From Acidobacteriota bacterium (GTDB lineage: Bacteria > Acidobacteriota > Terriglobia > 20CM-2-55-15): a stretch of 6,681 nucleotides of DNA. Positions 1-6,170 of the stretch are shown in pieces. The notes under the pieces are model-generated. The model saw only the letters and a list, made by a program, of their open reading frames with translations, was not told the DNA's origin and ran no database searches. The stretch spans positions 1 to 6,681 of the forward strand of contig QHXA01000048.1 of NCBI GenBank assembly GCA_003222755.1. Reading direction: 5' to 3'. A program made the translations under genes and the position numbers. How positions within the stretch are numbered: the stretch's first letter is position 1; each line of letters opens with the position of its first letter.

Positions 1-135
1 CGCGAACACCCCGACACTCCCGGACGCTCCATAGATGAGTACCTTCTGTCCCGCCTGGGTGCGTGCTTTTCTCAGGAAGTGCAACGCCGTCATACCGCCA
101 AACAAGACAGCTGGGAAGACTGGGGCCCGAAAGTT
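1..135 (-). pseudogene. Zinc-type alcohol dehydrogenase / quinone reductase (MDR superfamily), N-terminally truncated remnant
   Basis: The minus strand reads 45 open codons that run off the left edge. They contain FGGMTALHFLRKA followed by GQKVLIYGASGSVG. This is the junction between the catalytic domain and the NAD(P)-binding Rossmann fold in medium-chain dehydrogenases/reductases; GASGSVG is the dinucleotide-binding glycine loop. In intact members about 120-140 residues (the GroES-like catalytic domain) precede this point. Here a TGA at 136-138 lies in frame five codons before the recognisable homology, and no good start follows it. I therefore call it a 5'-truncated remnant. An internal start at the Met of GGMTAL is possible but would give half a protein. 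It lies about 125 bases downstream of the MBL hydrolase on the same strand. The rest of the gene is outside the window. Confidence 0.72.
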
Positions 136-263
136 TCACTGTTGGTTTGGAGAAGTCACACTTCAATGATCGGCGCCGTTGTGAAGTCCCTTGAGGCCCC
201 CGCCTCCTCCATCCCGGCTTCCGACCTCCATTCAACATCGGCAAATCCCAGATGACCTGCGGC

Positions 264-1268
264 TCAAAATTCCATCAGATCGTTGGCGACCACTACTTGG
301 CCGGAAAAGTGCTTCTTTACCTGCTCAACCCAGGGCGCGTAATTGTCGGTATTCGGAGGCGGTCGATAGGTTAGGTGCGTCAGGACCACGGTCTTGACGT
401 TGGCCCGGCTCGCCATCTGTCCGAGAGCCTCCGGCGTCAGATGCCCTTGCGTCGCCTGTTGCATGATTCCAGCCCGCTCTCGTTCGCTCATGGATTGCCA
501 GCGACCGTCGTTGATCATTGCCTGCTTCCGATCTTCGACGGAATTCACCTCCGCCACCAGTAGGTCGGCGCCCTTCGCGAGCTCCGTGACTGCGTCGCTC
601 GGACCAGTATCTCCCGTGATCACGATCACGCGGCCAGGGGTATCGAATCGATACGAATAGGATTTGAACTTGCCAGCAGCTCGACCGCCTTTGTGAAAAT
701 CGAAATGCGTGTTCTCGACCGCCGTCACCTTGATGTTCGCATCCTGATAAACCACGCCGGTGCCGACATCATGGCCGTAAAACAACCGCGCGATTGGAAC
801 CGAACGACCTCCGTCCGCAATTCTGATTTCAGAACTCAGAGCGAAATACTGCACGGCTGCTTTGACCAGCGCTTCCGTCCCGGGTGGCCCATAGACGTTG
901 ATTGGTTGAGTCCGATTCAGATCCCATGCGACGGACATGAGCGTCCCGAGACCTGCCGTGTGATCGTCATGATGATGGGTAATGAAAATGATACCCACGT
1001 CCCGGATGTTGATTCCGGCTTTGACCAAACGGCGAACGACGCCATCGCCGGCGTCAATAACATAGTGCGTGCCGTTGACGGTCAGCAGGTTGGAAGATTG
1101 CGCTCGGTGCGCTGTGGGAGGCGGTCCCGCGATCGTGCCGAGAGTGACGAGACGAGAACTTTTTTCGTAAGGCGACGTGCCCCTCGTTTGCGCCCCAGCT
1201 TTAGCTTCCACGGTGCGGATGCTGGTGCCGATCAACATTGCAAGGAGGAGCGATGATAGCCGCTGCAT
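264..1268 (-). CDS. Exported MBL-fold metallo-hydrolase (RNase Z / arylsulfatase AtsA-like branch)
   Basis: This is a 334-residue metallo-beta-lactamase-fold enzyme. Residues 1-22 look like a Sec signal peptide (Met-Gln-Arg, then a Leu-rich core, ending near TVEAKA). The dinuclear metal site is complete: HxHxDH at His98/His100/Asp102/His103, the NTHFDFH loop with His188, Asp220 in TGDTG, and His298 in LTHL. A further HLTPEALG segment with His276 resembles the one in RNase Z and AtsA-type hydrolases. The start at 1268 was chosen because GGAG lies six bases upstream. An in-frame ATG at 1274 touches that GGAG, and the longest open frame, from 1352, would put charged residues before the signal peptide. 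With a signal peptide it is unlikely to be a tRNA-processing enzyme; a periplasmic or secreted hydrolase of unknown substrate is more likely. Nothing in the sequence tells the substrate. Confidence 0.88.
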   Translation of the reverse strand: MQRLSSLLLAMLIGTSIRTVEAKAGAQTRGTSPYEKSSRLVTLGTIAGPPPTAHRAQSSNLLTVNGTHYVIDAGDGVVRRLVKAGINIRDVGIIFITHHHDDHTAGLGTLMSVAWDLNRTQPINVYGPPGTEALVKAAVQYFALSSEIRIADGGRSVPIARLFYGHDVGTGVVYQDANIKVTAVENTHFDFHKGGRAAGKFKSYSYRFDTPGRVIVITGDTGPSDAVTELAKGADLLVAEVNSVEDRKQAMINDGRWQSMSERERAGIMQQATQGHLTPEALGQMASRANVKTVVLTHLTYRPPPNTDNYAPWVEQVKKHFSGQVVVANDLMEF

Positions 1269-1274
1269 TTCCAT

Positions 1275-1278
1275 CTCC
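1275..1278 (-). promoter_or_regulatory. Ribosome binding site that sets the MBL hydrolase start
   Basis: On the minus strand GGAG is followed by six bases and then the ATG at 1268. The alternative in-frame ATG at 1272-1274 directly abuts the GGAG and is therefore unsuitable. This supports the shorter protein, which begins with a clean signal peptide. Confidence 0.6.
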
Positions 1279-1571
1279 AATATGGCGCTCCCAATTATGT
1301 GCAACGATAGCATACTCTCGGTTGGCCGATCGTACTCACGCTCTAGGCACACATCATCGAGGCTCGAGAGGATTACTCGCCGTTAACGCCGTACTGGCGA
1401 GCCATGCGTTGCCACCGGATGCATGAATACTTCGCGACTTGTCAGGACTGGGGGCACTCCGATACGTTGCTCGAGGCGCGCAGGACGTGGCGCAAATGTC
1501 AGGTCGGTTTACGACTCGTCAGGCCGAGAAAGCATCACGATACGTCTGAGATGACACCGGAAACACAACCG

Positions 1572-1703
1572 ATGAAAAGGACCATATCGTTTTTCGTCCT
1601 GGGAACTGCACTCTTGGCGTTGAGCGTGCGCATTATCACGACCCATAAAACTGTGCGTGAAACCGACCGCATCCAACGCGTCGAGAACGACTTGACGGAT
1701 TAA
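1572..1703 (+). CDS. Possible small membrane-anchored peptide, or the dead 5' end of a lost gene
   Basis: This is a 43-codon frame starting with MKRT, followed by a hydrophobic stretch (residues 5-19, ISFFVLGTALLALSV), then a charged tail ending NDLTD. It resembles an uncleaved signal or anchor segment. A weak GGAA lies about nine bases upstream of the ATG; an in-frame ATG at 1551 has no site at all. No family is recognised. It could be a genuine short membrane peptide or the surviving signal sequence of a gene whose body has been lost, since the next 180 bases are not convincingly coding in any frame. Its position upstream of two redox genes on the same strand is suggestive only. Confidence 0.3.
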   Translation: MKRTISFFVLGTALLALSVRIITTHKTVRETDRIQRVENDLTD

Positions 1704-1879
1704 AGCCGGCTCACTCCGCCCCGATTCGCATTCAGTATTACGATCCGAAAGAAGCGTCCCGTCGCGGACAAAGAAAAAGTGAAGAACAAGTGAGCGGTCC
1801 CGGCGAAATTCAAATCAAATGTCCGATCTGCTAATTGGCGGTGGAACTCGGCCTGCATCACAATGGACATTACGTTATT
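1704..1879 (+). other. Gap without a recognisable gene
   Basis: All forward frames are broken by stops and none gives a recognisable family. A minus-strand open frame spanning 1700-1963 overlaps the well-supported small gene at 1890 and has no recognisable motif, so I treat it as a shadow. With the 1269-1571 stretch, where I also see no gene, this makes a mostly non-coding interval of about 600 bases between divergent genes. Promoters for the MBL hydrolase (leftward) and the redox pair (rightward) should lie here, but I could not identify good -35/-10 pairs. Confidence 0.5.
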
Positions 1880-1884
1880 GGAGG
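1880..1884 (+). promoter_or_regulatory. Strong ribosome binding site for a GTG start
   Basis: GGAGG is followed by five bases and then GTG at 1890. It is the best ribosome binding site on the plus strand outside the response regulator leader. It favours the GTG over the upstream in-frame ATG at 1863, which has no such site and would put the GGAGG inside the coding region. Confidence 0.7.
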
Positions 1885-1889
1885 TCTTA

Positions 1890-2156
1890 GTGAAGAACGT
1901 AAGTAAGGTTTCGTTCGCCCGCGATATTCGCCCCTTATTCCGATCCGTCGACATCGAGCACATGAAAGGGATGGAGATTTTGCTCGATGATTACAAGTAC
2001 ATGTCCGATGCCACGAACGGATATCAGAACGCGCAACGCGTCTACGATTCCCTCACTGGTAAGACGGAGCCGCGAATGCCCCCGAACGGACCGTACTGGT
2101 CCAAGGACAAGCTCGACCTGTTTGAAAATTGGGTGAAAGGTGGTTGCCAACCCTAG
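1890..2156 (+). CDS. Small haem-less cytochrome-like DIRPLF-domain protein
   Basis: This is an 88-residue protein. It opens with VSFARDIRPLF (residues 7-17), continues with a DIEHM segment (21-25), and ends RMPPNGPYW...LFENWVKGGCQP (62-88). The SFxxDIRPLF start, the MPP segment and the final W-x-x-GGC are those of the cytochrome-c-like domain often found as a stand-alone protein or fused to other proteins in environmental bacteria. The normal haem motif CxxCH is absent: the only cysteine is Cys86 near the C-terminus. It therefore should not bind haem covalently. There is no signal peptide, so it is probably cytoplasmic. The stop is 50 bases before the flavoreductase ATG on the same strand, which suggests an operon and possibly a working partnership. 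Function is unknown; the domain assignment is by recognition of the pattern only. Confidence 0.75.
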   Translation: MKNVSKVSFARDIRPLFRSVDIEHMKGMEILLDDYKYMSDATNGYQNAQRVYDSLTGKTEPRMPPNGPYWSKDKLDLFENWVKGGCQP

Positions 2157-2206
2157 CGTCCGCCCGGCTGGTCCCGAGCTTCGTTAGCGTCCAGATTTGT
2201 GAAACG

Positions 2207-2929
2207 ATGACTAAGTACACAATCAAACTGAACGAACGCCGCGACGTGGCCGAGGGCACGATGGCGTTTCATCTGGAGAAGCCGCCGGGTTTTCAATTTA
2301 AGGCGGGTCAATATATGAATGTGACTTTGATTGATCCGCCGGAAACCGACGCTGAAGGCAACACCCGCAGTTTCTCAATCTCGAGCGCGCCATTTGAGGC
2401 CGATCTTGTAGTGGCGACGCGAATGCGCGATACAGCTTTCAAACGTGTATTTAGAACACTCAGTTTGAGAAGTGAAGTCCGGATCTCTGGACCATTTGGT
2501 TCCTTCACGCTTCACACCGACGCTTCTCGTCCCGCGGTGTTCCTTGTCGGAGGAATTGGTATTACTCCCTTTCGAAGCATCATTCTGCAGGCGGCGAAGG
2601 ACAAGCTCGCCCAAAAGCTGTACCTCTTTTACTCGAATCGCCGTCCGGAGGATGCCGCATTCTTGGATGAACTTCAAAAAGTCGAAAACCAGAATCCAAA
2701 CTACAAATTTATCGGCACGATGACGGACATGCGGAAATCCCAGCGGCCATGGCAAGCTGAAACCGGCCATATCACGCCGCAGATGGTGACGAAATGGATC
2801 AGAGACTTGAAAGGACCCATCTACTACACTGCCGGCCCACCTGGCATGGTCGCAGCCATGCGGCAGATCCTTACCACCAGCGGCATCGGCGACGACGACA
2901 TCCGAACGGAAGAGTTTACGGGCTACTGA
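2207..2929 (+). CDS. FAD-dependent ferredoxin-NADP(+) reductase-type oxidoreductase
   Basis: This is a 240-residue single-unit flavoreductase. Residues 1-100 form the FAD-binding barrel, with FKAGQYMNV (31-39) and RSFSISS (54-60), a version of the RxYS flavin-binding motif. Residues 110-230 form the NAD(P)-binding domain, with GGIGITPF (115-122), YSNRRPEDAAFLDEL (from 142) and YTAGPPGM (207-214). It ends TEEFTGY, the usual terminal Glu-aromatic region of the family. There is no plant-type 2Fe-2S domain, so electrons must pass to a separate carrier. The start at 2207 was chosen because residue 4 onward is typical for the family; in-frame codons back to 2129 overlap the previous gene. No strong ribosome binding site is visible, so translation may be coupled to the upstream DIRPLF gene. 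It may reduce that small protein or another carrier; this is inference. Confidence 0.9.
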   Translation: MTKYTIKLNERRDVAEGTMAFHLEKPPGFQFKAGQYMNVTLIDPPETDAEGNTRSFSISSAPFEADLVVATRMRDTAFKRVFRTLSLRSEVRISGPFGSFTLHTDASRPAVFLVGGIGITPFRSIILQAAKDKLAQKLYLFYSNRRPEDAAFLDELQKVENQNPNYKFIGTMTDMRKSQRPWQAETGHITPQMVTKWIRDLKGPIYYTAGPPGMVAAMRQILTTSGIGDDDIRTEEFTGY

Positions 2930-3035
2930 AAACTCCTCTACGCATACCGCGGACACGCCGCCGCTTTGCTTGCAATGACCTGGAACCTTCGCAGTCAACG
3001 AGGAGAGAAACACCCTGTCTACTTTTATATGACGC

Positions 3036-3288
3036 CTGAATGCGGAACGTTGCCTCGCCTTCGACGATGATGAAGATGTGGTTGGTCTTCTCATGAAATT
3101 CAGCTTCACCGGCCTCGCGTCGATTGGCCAAGATCCTCAGGCCTGGGTCTTCGACAATCGCGCCGCCCTTGGCCATCGTGGCTGAAACCGCGTCATGGCC
3201 AATATAATGGACGGCCGCTGGAACGCCCGTAGCCGCGTTCAACAAGATAGCCTGGCTAGCAGCGTCAACACGAGGAGTAAAGCTTCAT
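3036..3288 (-). pseudogene. Exported cupin-domain protein, broken by frameshifts and C-terminal loss
   Basis: The minus strand has a good ribosome binding site (GGGGAGG, 3298-3304) before ATG at 3286-3288. From there the coding potential jumps between frames. One frame gives ALLLVLTLLA, a signal-peptide core. The next frame gives AILLNAATGVPAAVHYIG and runs on through AKGGAIVEDPGLRILA and HEKTNHIFIIVEGEATF, which is a cupin barrel half with its HxxxxH-type strand. At least two indels near the signal peptide are needed to connect the ATG to the cupin frame. The similarity stops around 3040, whereas cupins of this type continue for some 50 more residues to a second barrel motif. The gene is therefore both frameshifted and 3'-truncated. 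It lies head-to-head with the MmgE/PrpD gene. An internal TTG at 3245 could start the open part but lacks a ribosome binding site. Confidence 0.7.
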
Positions 3289-3310
3289 CGGTTTTTCCTC
3301 CCCATGTGGT

Positions 3311-4258
3311 GTGTCCCTGAAGTGTATGACGGATGATAGAATGCCCGCACCATCAATGGGATCTCAAAACTTCAAACTCACACGGCGCAGTTTGTTGGAA
3401 AAGATGTTTGCCGTAGCGGGTGCCGCCGGCATCTCCGCTACGTCGAGTGTCTCTGGATTCGCGCGGCAGAGACAGCAAGACGACAACCAACGAACGATCG
3501 TTCACCCATCACTCAGCAGGCAGTTGGCGCGATGGACCGTTGGTCTGCGTTATGAGGATTTGCCTCCTGACGTGGTCGATCGTGCAAAAGGACTCACTCT
3601 TCACGCCATCGCTTCCGCGCTCCTGGGCTCGCAGTTGCCCGGTGGTCAGCAGGCCGTGAAACTCATCACAGAAGAAGAAGGCGGCGTGCGCAACGGCGCG
3701 ACGATGCTGGTCATCGGCAAAAAGGCGACTAAGGGAGGCGCGGCTTTCACGAACGCAGAGATGATGCTGGCGGGCGGAAAATGGGATACCTTCCGCATGC
3801 TGACCCACCCGGGTACGAGCATCATCCCGGCAGCCTTGGCGGCGGCAGAGATAGAAGGAGCGTCCGGCAAGGGCTTCCTTACCGCTCTTGCAGCTGGCTA
3901 TGAAGTCATGGAGCGGATGGCGGCCGACTTCATTCCCACTGTTATGGCCCGCGGTTTCCACGCGGGGCCGGTGTTCGGGATCTTTGGTGCCGCCGTCGCG
4001 GCGGCGAAGATTCTGCGATTCACCGAAGACCAGACAGCGTCTGCCATTGGGCTCTCCGTCAACCTTGCGGGAGGCAATCTCGAGAGTGGCGGTTTGCGCG
4101 AGGGCGCCGCTGTCCGGAATGCGATGCTCGCAGTCGGCTTGGCGAAGCAAGGCAGCCGCAGCGAGGAAACGGCTCTGGAGGGCAACGCCGGCTTCTATCA
4201 CGCATATGCCGGCAATAACAAAGGACAGCTCACATACAGCTTTACCGGCGACACGTAG
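3311..4258 (+). pseudogene. MmgE/PrpD family protein, Tat-exported, N-terminal two thirds ending at an in-frame TAG
   Basis: Residue numbers count from the GTG at 3311. Residues 24-48 form a twin-arginine signal (TRRSLLEKM, then AVAGAAGISA). The MmgE/PrpD all-alpha domain follows: SRQLARWTVGLRYEDLPP (69-86), MLTHPGTSIIPAALAAAE (163-180), RGFHAGPVFGIFGAA (214-228) and GLREGAAVRNAML...ALEGNAGFY (261-295). The family includes 2-methylcitrate dehydratase and cis-aconitate decarboxylase. Here the usual AHALDxDD stretch is replaced by MMLAGGKWDT (151-160), so the activity is probably not methylcitrate dehydration. Translation stops at TAG (codon 316), but the same frame continues at once with the rest of the protein. 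ATG codons at 3326, 3341 and 3356 are alternative starts; none has a strong ribosome binding site, and 3341 or 3356 gives a more usual Tat N-region. Known members run about 450-500 residues, matching the joined frame. Confidence 0.85.
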
Positions 4259-4867
4259 ACGAGCCTCGACAAGATCACTGCGAACTTGGGTAAGGAATGG
4301 ATTTTTCGCGAGACCCTCTACCGCATCTACTCGTTTGCCGGCTATAACATCGCGCATATCGATGTCACGGCGAAACTCTGTGAAGAGCACGACATCCGGT
4401 ATCCAGATGTCGACCGCGCTGAAGCGGTCGTGAACTGGTATGAAACGCAATATCCCAGCCCGGCTTTTCCTCGCACGAGAGAAGATGTTGGGGAGCCGAG
4501 GCCCGGGAACACGCGGTATTACCTGGCATATGCCATCGTCAAGCGCGGTTTCCCCCTGGTGGGTCGTGTTGCAGACCCACCTGAGGTGCTCGAGCTAATG
4601 AAGCGCGTCACAATCATTCCTTCACACCAAATGACACTGTTCGGACCACGGATCACCATCTACACAAAAGACGGCAAGAGCTACACGAAGCAAGCCACCG
4701 GGCGCGAGTTCATGTGGGACTTCAATGAAGAGGTGCGTCGGATTCGCGGCGTCGTGCCAGGCATACCGATACCGGCAGAACAGTTTGAACAAATAATCAC
4801 AGCGTGTCGCGACCTTGAACGGCAAGACCGGGCAGACAAGCTCATTCAACTAACGTTGAAGAAGTAA
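4259..4867 (+). pseudogene. MmgE/PrpD family protein, C-terminal third downstream of the TAG
   Basis: This stretch is in the same reading frame as 3311-4258 with no insertion or deletion between them. It begins TSLDKITANLGKEW and continues with YRIYSFAGYNIAHIDVTAKL, the conserved beginning of the second, alpha/beta domain of MmgE/PrpD proteins. It then has RVTIIPSH and a C-terminal helical tail ending LTLKK before TAA. The stretch shows no further stop or frameshift, so it has been kept in frame or was separated only recently. There is no ATG with a ribosome binding site near its start; the earliest possible start is a TTG at 4286 without one. It is therefore unlikely to be made as an independent protein, and it would be produced only by read-through of the TAG. 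The broken exported VOC gene follows 41 bases later on the same strand. Confidence 0.82.
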
Positions 4868-4908
4868 GGGCCTCGCCACGGCTGGCCCATCTGTAGGTGA
4901 TTGTGCGG

Positions 4909-5100
4909 ATGAAGAAACTCTTTGGACTGATAGGAATCATTCTTTCTGGCCTCGTTGTGCGGGCACAGGCGCCCCAGCCCACGGGAATCATCGTCGGATC
5001 CGGGAATTTCTTCAGCCCTATTGTGAGTGATCTGGATAAAGCGATCGCGTTTTCATTACGCAACATGTTCGGTTTGCCTGACGCGCGAGTGCGTTCGTAG
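4909..5100 (+). pseudogene. Exported VOC / glyoxalase-family protein with an internal deletion
   Basis: The start at 4909 is preceded by AGGTGA eight bases away. Residues 1-21 are a Sec signal peptide (MKKLFGLIGIILSG, cleavage near RAQA). It is followed by TGIIVGSGNFFSPIVSDLDKA, the first strand and helix of a VOC (vicinal oxygen chelate) domain. At Phe48 the usual YRD...LGL section is missing and the sequence jumps directly to LRNMFGLPDARVR, a segment that in exported VOC proteins of this kind comes about 15-25 residues later. The frame then ends three codons on at TAG, so the remaining 80-plus residues of the fold, including most metal ligands, are lost. Two events, an internal deletion and a 3' truncation or early stop, are needed. 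The gene was probably co-transcribed with the MmgE/PrpD gene. Confidence 0.7.
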
Positions 5101-5182
5101 TGCGGGCGAAGGATTCAAGACGAAAATCTCCGGGGGAACGACGATCCTATTGCGCCGGCCACCGGCGACAGCGCCGCGTTTC

Positions 5183-5578
5183 CTAGCGAATTGTTCGAAC
5201 ACTGTATCTGCCGAACCGGTCGTCGGCAGTTACAACAGTCAAGTCATTGAGCTTCGCGGCAGCTATGATGAAGCGATCGCAAGGGTCATCATGAAAGGGC
5301 GGCAGTTCGACACTAGCGATGCAGATATCCAAGGTTAGCGGCAGCACCGTCAAATCATGATGCTCAGTGACTTTATTCAGCCAATCCTGAGGGCGGAGCG
5401 GTAACTTCAACTGTCGTTTCGCTACTTTGATAGCAATCTCAAACCCGCTAATTGCGCAGAGATAAACAGCTGGCGGGTCGTTGATCTTCTGAAGTGCCGC
5501 AAGCGAAAGTTTTTTATCGCCGGCGGCAAGCCAGAGCAGCGCGCATGTATCCAGAATTAACGACTCGTTTGCAGCCAT
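5183..5578 (-). CDS. vapC: PIN-domain toxin, VapC family ribonuclease
   Basis: This is a 131-residue PIN-domain protein of normal length. The acidic metal-binding residues are all present: Asp10 in LILDTCALLWL, Glu47 in SGFEIAIK, Asp101 in HDDPCDRFIIAAA and Asp119/Asp120 in TADDRFGRY. VapC toxins are Mg-dependent RNases that cut tRNA or rRNA when released from their antitoxin. The gene overlaps the antitoxin stop by 22 bases, the usual arrangement for translational coupling, which fits the weak ribosome binding site (only CGGA) before its ATG. No damaging change is visible, in contrast to the neighbouring genes. The HDDP...DRFIIAAA and LLWL patterns place it in the PIN subgroup usually paired with Phd/YefM-type antitoxins. 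Confidence 0.93.
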   Translation of the reverse strand: MAANESLILDTCALLWLAAGDKKLSLAALQKINDPPAVYLCAISGFEIAIKVAKRQLKLPLRPQDWLNKVTEHHDLTVLPLTLDICIASVELPPFHDDPCDRFIIAAAKLNDLTVVTADDRFGRYSVRTIR

Positions 5579-5790
5579 TCGGCGTCCGAGAGCGTTTCCA
5601 CAGGGTTGTAATCGATTCTAATTCTGCGCAGCGCAGGATGCGCCTTAGTCCTGTCTTTACGCTGGTGCGGAACGAGGTCTGCGATGGGCTCACCATTGCG
5701 GCAAATCACAATCCGCTCTTTAGAATTCTCCACCTGCGCCAGCAGGCTGGAGAAGTTTGTTTTGGCCTCGTGAACATTGACGGTCTTCAT
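5557..5790 (-). CDS. Phd/YefM-type antitoxin of the VapC toxin
   Basis: This is a 77-residue protein. Its N-terminus, KTVNVHEAKTNFSSLLAQVE (residues 2-21), followed by ERIVICRNGEPIADLVP (25-41), is the Phd/YefM fold, which binds operator DNA as a dimer. Residues 50-77, ending in LSDAEWLQTS, form the toxin-binding tail. It is the first gene of a two-gene operon with the PIN toxin and probably represses that operon, more strongly when bound to the toxin. There is no ribosome binding site before the ATG; a promoter placed only a few bases upstream (5800-5828) suggests a leaderless or nearly leaderless transcript. Confidence 0.92.
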   Translation of the reverse strand: MKTVNVHEAKTNFSSLLAQVENSKERIVICRNGEPIADLVPHQRKDRTKAHPALRRIRIDYNPVETLSDAEWLQTSR

Positions 5791-5799
5791 TAAAAAGAG

Positions 5800-5828
5800 A
5801 AGTTAGTCCAGTTAGTCCGACCAGTCAA
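5800..5828 (-). promoter_or_regulatory. Candidate promoter of the toxin-antitoxin operon
   Basis: On the minus strand TTGACT (5823-5828, five of six matches to the -35 consensus) is followed by a 17-base spacer and TAACTT (5800-5805, three of six to -10). Transcription would start near 5793, only a few bases before the antitoxin ATG at 5790. That agrees with the missing ribosome binding site. The weak -10 makes this tentative. Confidence 0.4.
5801..5818 (-). repeat. Tandem 9-base direct repeat, likely operator of the antitoxin
   Basis: The plus strand carries AGTTAGTCC twice with no spacer (5801-5809 and 5810-5818). The repeat lies inside the spacer and -10 region of the candidate promoter, just upstream of the antitoxin gene. 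Such a position is what is expected for self-repression by a Phd-type dimer, though direct rather than inverted half-sites are less usual for this family. Confidence 0.5.
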
Positions 5829-5893
5829 TGGCGGAAATAAACATCTCGCCCACCTCGATCCAGCCGCGTACGGTTCGGAATGGTTTGAAGATT

Positions 5894-6139
5894 TTACGGT
5901 TTGGGACGCCAATTCAGAATGACGGTAATGGGAGAAGTAGCTTCTCCTGTGATGGTGTTCACGAGGAAGCGCTGGCCATCGGACGACACGGTGTAGGTGC
6001 CGGTGATCCGAAACAAGGCCACAGGTGTTCCGGCCTTGACGGTCTGACCGTTCGGCTGCAGCGCAATCGGTGCAGCCATCAGCCGGCTGTCCGGAGCAAT
6101 ATAGAAGATTTCCCGCCCGTCACGCCGGTCGTCGAGCGA
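5894..6139 (-). pseudogene. C-terminal remnant of a Ser/Thr kinase-type TolB/WD40 beta-propeller protein
   Basis: The minus strand reads RRDGREIFYIAPDSRLMAAP, then GTPVALF, SSDGQRFLVNT, and ends TSPITVILNWRPKP before TAA. This is the last propeller blade and terminal segment seen at the end of many acidobacterial serine/threonine kinases and related TolB-repeat proteins. Only about 80 residues of a protein usually near 900 remain. The upstream in-frame codons continue open to 6409 but run through two hairpin repeats and show no propeller pattern, so they are not part of the gene. The ALFRITGTYTVSSDGQRF section looks shorter than usual, possibly another small deletion. No start with a ribosome binding site was found. 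It is a dead fragment that supports an Acidobacteriota origin. Confidence 0.75.
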
Positions 6140-6170
6140 TGCAAAAAACGCGTACCCCTGCCTAATCTTC

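Noticed and set aside
193..206. Hairpin GAGGC-CCCC-GCCTC downstream of the MBL hydrolase as a terminator
   Set aside because: Only a five-base stem with no T-run in either direction; could be chance in GC-rich DNA.
693..1256. A 187-codon plus-strand open frame opposite the MBL hydrolase
   Set aside because: Antisense to the metal-binding motifs of the real gene, with no ribosome binding site or recognisable domain.
2375..3109. A 244-codon minus-strand open frame opposite the flavoreductase
   Set aside because: It covers conserved FAD and NAD motifs of the plus-strand gene and overlaps the cupin remnant in a different frame; no family pattern.
3509..4450. A 313-codon minus-strand open frame opposite the MmgE/PrpD gene
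   Set aside because: It shows no recognisable motif, is rich in Arg, His and Ala as expected for an antisense shadow, and lies opposite a clearly recognisable protein.
4868..4888. Inverted GGGCC...GGCCC after the MmgE/PrpD stop as a terminator
   Set aside because: Only five pairs around an 11-base loop and no T-run; the next gene starts 20 bases later with its own ribosome binding site.
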